Of a stretch of DNA of 64,000 nt, positions 59,006-64,000 are shown one piece after another. The position numbers were made by a program, and so were the translations under genes. Every line of letters starts with the position of its first letter. The first letter of the stretch is position 1. Source of the DNA: Azadirachta indica. Lineage: Eukaryota; Streptophyta; Magnoliopsida; Sapindales; Meliaceae. The DNA is taken from contig CM040447.1 of the NCBI GenBank assembly GCA_022749755.1, positions 15,785,087 to 15,849,086 of the forward strand. Direction: 5' to 3'. Under the pieces are notes generated by a model, which was not told the DNA's origin, ran no database searches, and saw only the letters and a list, made by a program, of their open reading frames with translations.

Positions 59006-60205
59006 TTGTTGAAGAAACTCCACATAAAATTTTGCAAGCCATTAGCAACACCAATGGCATTGAATGAGAAGCTGTCACAAGAAGATGGAAAAAAGAAAGT
59101 GGATGAGACAATTTATCGAAGTCTTGTTGGTTCATTGATCAATTGGACAAACACAAGGCCAGACATAGTTTATGTAGTTAGCATCGTTTCCATATTCATG
59201 AGTGAACTCGACAAAGCACATTTCGTTGCTATAAAAAGGATTTTAAGATATGTCAAGGGAACAAAGCCCGTTGGCATCTTATATAAATCTAAAAGTGATT
59301 GCAATTTAATTGGCTACACCGACAATGACTGGGCAGGTAGTGTCAACAATCGCAAGAGCACAAGTGGATATGCGTTTCTTTTGGGATCAAAATTCATTTC
59401 ATGGGCATCGAAGAAACAAAAGACTGTAGCACTTTTGTCAGGAAAAGCGGAATATATGGCAAGAACAAGTGCTGTAGCAAAAGCAGTATGGCTAAGAAGG
59501 ATTTTAAAGGATTTCAGCAAAGCATCGAGGCACCAACCAAAATTTGCTGTGATAACATGTCTACAATAGCTATGATAAAAAATCCAATATTGCATAGCCA
59601 CACTTATCGAGATCTGACATCACTTCATTCGAGAGCTTGCGGAGAAAAGCGAGACCGAGTTAGAATTTTACAAGATTGTAGAATAGCTAGCAAATATTTT
59701 CACTAAGAGTCCATTTGATATAACTTTTCAAATAGAACTTTTTAAAGTAGAGATTTTACTCATAAAACTTTTATAAATAGAGTTTTTAATAAAAATTTAT
59801 TAATCGTTTGATTATCATAAATAACTTTTAAGAAAAATTTGAGTAATTACTTTAATAGACAAATTTTTAATATTTTATTTAAAGAAATAATGTAAAATTT
59901 TTAAAATAAAATAAGGGTATTTTATACCATTTTACCTTTTAAAAAAGGTGGGAAAGTTCTATTGCCAAAAGTCCAAATTTTGTACTTCTTCCAATAGAAA
60001 GAAAATAACTTTTTTAATTTCTATAAACTCTTTTTTATTATCAACAAACGATATTAAAAAATTTGAAAAAGTTTTTATCATTAAAAAAACCCTTTTGACC
60101 AATGAAAAAATCAAACCAAACGGGCATTAAGCCAATTTTGGTTGAAAAATTTATCAAGTTTAGATAAATGCTTGGAGTATATGATTTTTCTCGATTAAAG
60201 GGGAA
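59006..60205 (+). pseudogene. Copia C RNase H, interrupted by a MITE
   Basis: YRSLVGSLINWTNTRPDIVY, AIKRILRYVKGT, GYTDNDWAGS (catalytic Asp), KSTSGYAFLLGSKFISWASK, then degraded to IASKYFH-stop. The last codons (ANIFTK|PILVEKFIKFR) are split by the MITE at 59707-60127 and resume at 60128, ending before GGGGAA and the 3' LTR. Confidence 0.9.
59707..60127. mobile_element. PIF/Harbinger-type MITE (421 bp) in copia C pol
   Basis: Ends GAGTCCATTTGATATAA and, reversed, ATGCCCGTTTGGTTTGA are related terminal repeats of the GG(G/C)CCGTTTGG kind. Flanking TAA at 59704-59706 and 60128-60130 is the 3-bp target duplication. Removing the insert plus one TAA restores the coding line of the copia RNase H tail, which confirms both ends. 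Confidence 0.88.
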
Positions 60206-60656
60206 TGTTAAAAATTAATTTAGAAAAATCTAATCTAGAAATATCTAAAGAAAAAGTCTAGGATATTAGTAAAGAATCTAGAAAAATATACAAAAAAATC
60301 TAAGATATTAATACAGAAAAATCTAGATAAATGAATAGAATAATTTTTAGTCAAAAATATCATAAAATAAAATAAAATAAAATAAAATAAATCTAAATAA
60401 TTATAACAAATATCTAAATATTTATAATAAATATTTAGATATTATTAAGGATAATTCTGAAAGAAATTTTATACCCATTAAATTAAATGTAATCCTAACT
60501 GCCAGTTTAAAAGGCAAGATGGCTATAAATAACCACGCATGTTCTAAAATTTTGTATGTAAGAATAATAAAAAGTCAAACATTTTAATCAATTAAAACTT
60601 TCGTTCCTCTCTCTCACTCACTTTCCTTTTCTTCTACAAACCTCAAAATACCAACA
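60206..60656 (+). repeat. Copia C 3' LTR
   Basis: TGTTAAAAATTAAT to ATACCAACA, 451 bp, with an (AAAAT)n tract at 60364-60391 and TATA-like GCTATAAATAACC at about 60520. Confidence 0.93.
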
Positions 60657-61417
60657 GGGTTAAGATCAATTCTAATGGCTTGTCTAAAGGGAATCCTGGC
60701 ACGGCAGCTTACGGTGCAATCTTTCGTGATGATAAGGGTTTGTTCTTGGGTGGGTTTGGTTTTTCTTTAGGTAGGAACACCTCCTATTTCACGGAGCTTA
60801 TGGCTGTCAGCGTCGCAGTTGAAAAGGCTCAAATAATGGATGGTTACGTGTATGGATTGAATGTGACTCTAGCCTTGTGGTTCACTTGTTATGTAATCGT
60901 CAACTATCCCCTCCTTGGGTTCTCCATAATTGATGGTTGCACTGCTGCTCTCTGTTGGACAACTTGAATGTTCTTTTTCCCCATACCTATCGTGAGAATA
61001 ACGCGGCTACGGACAAGGTGGCCAACTTGGGCTTGCTGTGCCCGTCATTGACTTGGTGAGATAATCCTTCAGCGGGAGTTGGTCATTTGATCTCTGAAGA
61101 CATTCAAGAGTTTCCAAACTTCCGATTTTGTTGATTCTTTTTCTCTTGACTTTTACTGGTTGCGAGTTTTCTTGCTTTTATTAGTTGGTGTAATAGTTTA
61201 TTTGGTTATTGCTAATAATATTGGCATTAGCAGACTCTGCTGTGGTTTGTGCTCTTCAGCTGCTTTGGGGTTCGTTCTGTTCATCTACAGTCATGTTCTG
61301 CTGATTGCTGCTGCTAGAGTTTTGTGGATGAGCCATCATGCTTGCGATGTCGATGTTTTAGCTTGGCTTGCCTCCTCTTCTGTAATTGGTTCCGGCTTAT
61401 CAAGCCATTTTTATTTT
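60657..61417 (+). pseudogene. LINE ORF2 RNase H and 3' end
   Basis: VKINSNGLSKGNPGTAAYGA, IFRDDKGLFLGGF and ELMAVSVAVEKAQ are the plant L1-type RNase H (NSNG for NTDG, so the catalytic Asp is lost). After frameshifts, YRENNAATDKVANLGL and the closing block near 61115 follow. The rest to 61417 is 3' flanking sequence, without a clear poly(A). Confidence 0.85.
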
Positions 61418-61879
61418 GGGAAATTCTCAAATTAGCCTTAAATTTTTTTGAGTTTACATAAATAGTTTCATATAAAAAAATTTTATCAATCTAACCCAAA
61501 ATGTATTTTTCTTATTACTTTGTACTTTAACAAAATCAAACTCTCATAAATTTAAACTTTTTTCTTTTCAAACTCACATCTCTTACTAACGACGGTAATA
61601 AACGGTACGACAATAGTGTAGTTTTGACGACAAAGTGTTAAACATCTACATTAAGCAATTTATTTCACCATATAGATATGTGTTTTATGTGTGAATTAAA
61701 AATATTCAATCCTTCCTCAAATTAGGATTTGTAATTCAATTTTGTTTAAATAGTAGAAAGTAATTGATTTAGTGTTTAAATTAAGTTAACTAATTGTTGT
61801 ATAAATATAAAGATAATGATTGATTTTAAGATATAAAGGTGTTTACTAATTTTTGAATCATGAATTTTTCTACCTAAAG

Positions 61880-62410
61880 TCACTTTTTGGGTAAGGCCAA
61901 ATTTTACCTTACTCTAAAACCATTTTTTGGGTAAAACAAAATTTGTCTTTACCTTAAAAATAGTTTTTGGGTAAGGTAATCACTTTTCGGGTAAGAAAAA
62001 ACATAACCTTACATAAAAGAAATGATTTTAGGGTAGGGCAAAATATGCCTTTATTTAAAAAGTAGTTTTTGGGTAAGACAGCTACTTGTTGGATAAGGTC
62101 AAATTTAGTCTTACCCGAAAAGTTGTCTTACCCAAAAACAAATTTGGTCTTATTTGAAAATCACTTTTTCGAGTAAAGCCAAATTTTGCATTACCCAACA
62201 AGTAGTTTTTAGGTAAGGTAAAATTTGGCCTTACCCGAAAATCACTTGTTGAGTAAGACTAAATTTTGCCTTACCCAAAAATAAATTTGGCCTTACCCGA
62301 AAATCATTTGTTGGGTAAAGACAAATTTGACCTTACCCGAAAACCACTTATTGGGTAAGGCCAAATTTTGCCTTATCTTAAAAATTTTCCCCTTACCCAA
62401 AAAATGGTCT
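61880..62410. repeat. Hairpin-rich minisatellite in the MULE 5' region
   Basis: More than a dozen degenerate repeats built from GGGTAAGGCCAAATTTTG and its inverse CAAAATTTGGCCTTACCC, joined by AAAATCACTTGTT-like spacers. Each pair can form a stem. The best copies lie at 62160-62390. Confidence 0.85.
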
Positions 62411-62499
62411 TAGGAAAAATAATGGGTGAGTAAACATTACATATTTTTGGTATATTTTTATATTATAACAATATTGAATTCTTATGTATTTGCATAGGT

Positions 62500-64000
62500 A
62501 TGGAAGATTTAGTAACATTTTCTGTTCATTACGACAGTTCGTAGGAAACACTTGACGATGGTATTCAGAAATATGTTGGTGGAAAAATTCGACTTATTAC
62601 CATAATAAAAAATTCTAACTACCAAAATCTAACAGACATAATATATATCCAGCTCCAGATAAATCGAAGAGAATTCAAAATTTGTATAAAGGCAAAATAT
62701 AGAAAGTATGGTGACTTGTCCACTGCACCTATTCTAGCTGATATAATCGAAGATCATGATCTGTTGTCTTTAGTACATTTGTTTAATGCTAATGGTTCTC
62801 GATTGGGTGGTTCGACTCCTTTGTATATAACTGTGGACTGCATTATTGGAGCAAAAGCAATTGAATCTGAAGAACCTGGAAGACGTGACTTGCTACCTTT
62901 GAAGATATAATTCGAGAATCACATACATGTCCATTTGTCTCTTCTAAGGGCAGTAATCGCTTTAACAATGTAAACCCACCAATTTGTATACCATTAAACC
63001 ATAACATGTCGGGAGATGGCAGACAAAATTCTCAAAATCACAGTGAATTTCACTCCGAAGAGGTACCTTACCTTTCAACGCCCCATCATGAAAGGCAAGT
63101 TAATTATGATGTATGTTCACCGCCCCCATATAATGAAGATCCTACACATGACTATTTTGACAATCAACCGTCTATGCAAAGAACATATTGTTACGGGGAA
63201 GGAAGTAGAATGAATTATTGTGATGAGATACCACTATAAGAGAGGATGTTAGTGGCGAGGCACCCAATACATCAATGGCTTATAAAGATAATGCGATAAG
63301 GGGTTCAGCTCCTACCCGTATTGTTCCTACCATCCCAACAGCATTCACCATGTTCTCAGATGCTATCGAGTTCAATAAATGGTAATGTCTACGTAGGGCA
63401 GATTTTTAGAACAAAGAAGGAGTTATGACATGATTTGAGTATTATGGCGTTAAGGAGGCGTTTTCAATTCATCATTCATCGATCAACAACGATACGTTTT
63501 GAAGCAAAATGTGTTGTAGATGGATGTAAATGGCGGATGCGTGTTATAAATAATGACGGAACTAATGGGTACTTCCGCATCACAAGAATTGTGGGTATGC
63601 ACACATGCCAAAGTAATCAAATATAAGATGGCCATCTACAAGCTAGTAGCTAGCTAATTGGTGAACATGTCTTGAGCAAATTCCAAGACCTTAGCAAAAT
63701 TTACACACCAAAAAACATTTGAGACGACATACATAATGATTATGAGGTGCTTGTATCTTATAGGAAAGCATGGTTGGCAAAAGAAGAAGCGCTTCGATTA
63801 GTGAACGAAGACCCAGTTGAGTCATTTAAGGCACTCCCTCGACTTTGTCATATGTTATAAGAGACAAATGTAGGAACAGTCACACATATTGAAAAAGACG
63901 AAGAGGATCATTCCTTATACTTCTTCGTAGCCTTTGGTGCATTTATTCGAGGGTTTCATGGAGCCATTCGTCTGGTAATTGCTCTTGACTGTACCTTTCT
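62500..64000 (+). pseudogene. MURA-type (MuDR) transposase, broken, partial
   Basis: The N-terminus starts MEDLVTFSVHYDSS, with a TAG (62542-62544) where Trp is expected, then YVGGKIRLITI, the PB1-like lead domain often seen in plant MULEs. The MuDR DNA-binding domain is at 63435-63626: LRRRFQFIIHRSTTIRFEAK, CVVDGCKWRMRV, FRITRIVGMHTC (CCHC-like residues kept). The catalytic domain begins at the right edge with FVAFGAFIRGF and IALDCTFL, containing the first Asp of the DDE triad. Several in-frame stops mark it as dead. The remaining catalytic part is beyond 64000. Confidence 0.9.

Larger units (their letters stand above)
54546..60656 (+). mobile_element. Copia C: Ty1-copia retrotransposon, plus strand, nested in the LINE
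   Basis: LTRs 54546-55708 (enlarged by a MITE) and 60206-60656. Flanks AGGTT (54541-54545) and GGGTT (60657-60661) form a near-perfect 5-bp target duplication. All copia domains are present in order with stops. A Mutator-type MITE sits in the 5' LTR and a Harbinger-type MITE in the last coding segment. LTR sequence is related to copia A. Confidence 0.94.
61418..64000 (+). mobile_element. Mutator-like element, 5' part, runs off the window
   Basis: A probable terminal inverted repeat begins GGGAAATTCTCAAATTAGCC at 61418, a typical plant MULE start. It is followed by non-coding DNA with a hairpin-rich array and then a MURA-type transposase gene from 62500. The right end and target duplication (9 bp, expected copy TTTTATTTT) lie outside the window. 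Confidence 0.72.

Noticed and set aside
60364..60391. AAAAT repeats and other short tandem arrays as CRISPR-like
   Set aside because: Simple microsatellites without spacers, in a plant genome.
61880..62410. GGGTAA-rich array as interstitial telomere repeat
   Set aside because: The plant telomere unit is TTTAGGG. This array is a longer palindromic unit (GGGTAAGGCCAAATTTTG) and not a run of heptamers.
1..64000. S-RNase (T2 RNase) gene to pair with the F-box genes
   Set aside because: No HGLWP or KHG.C type motifs were noticed in any open frame. Absence here does not exclude one outside the window.

Overview
The window is AT-rich nuclear DNA of a flowering plant, almost certainly a eudicot. 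Supporting signs are plant F-box/FBA genes, Ty1-copia elements primed by tRNA-Met, an L1-type LINE with a C-terminal RNase H, CACTA, hAT, Harbinger and Mutator DNA transposons, and plant-type splice sites. The species cannot be read from the sequence. Three F-box genes are intact; nearly everything else is mobile DNA, mostly decayed.

The host genes are three single-coding-exon F-box genes of 374, 366 and 374 codons: gene 1 (9335-10459, minus), gene 2 (22166-23266, minus) and gene 3 (31753-32877, plus). Each has an N-terminal F-box and an FBA-type C-terminal region. Their pattern, especially the C-terminal VGPF...KPL.FWKKG block, resembles S-locus F-box (SLF/SFBB/SFB) proteins. All three share a homologous 5' leader with a likely 5'-UTR intron and a 16-17 codon upstream ORF. 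Genes 1 and 2 are copies of one ~2 kb segment. Several SLF-like genes scattered through transposon-packed DNA is what a gametophytic self-incompatibility (S) locus looks like, but I see no S-RNase here, so that reading is an inference.

Layout: 0-2.3 kb, little recognisable. 2.35-3.4 kb, solo-LTR-like repeat R1, abutting a minus-strand copia element (copia A, 3.4-8.1 kb). 9.3-11.4 kb, F-box gene 1 and leader. 11.85-12.83 kb, a very short LTR element. 13.2-13.75 kb, a GC-richer repeat relic. 13.9-14.7 kb, R2, an inverted relative of R1. 16.32-20.49 kb, CACTA-1. 22.2-24.3 kb, F-box gene 2 and leader. 24.42-28.97 kb, CACTA-2, inverted relative to CACTA-1 and carrying a hAT-type MITE. 30.9-32.9 kb, F-box gene 3. 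33.7-43.18 kb, copia D (minus) split by copia B (plus, 34.81-39.74 kb). 43.3-61.4 kb, one LINE split by copia E (49.35-54.51 kb) and copia C (54.55-60.66 kb); copia C itself carries a Mutator-type MITE in its 5' LTR and a Harbinger-type MITE in its pol gene. 61.42 kb to the end, the 5' part of a Mutator-like element with a hairpin minisatellite and a broken MURA-type transposase gene.

Most insertions can be placed precisely by target-site duplications or by an uninterrupted homologue, giving a readable order: LINE, then copia E and C, then MITEs in C; copia D, then B. The element genes carry many stops and frameshifts, often of the C-to-T kind. The three F-box frames are open over their full length, which points to selection on them.
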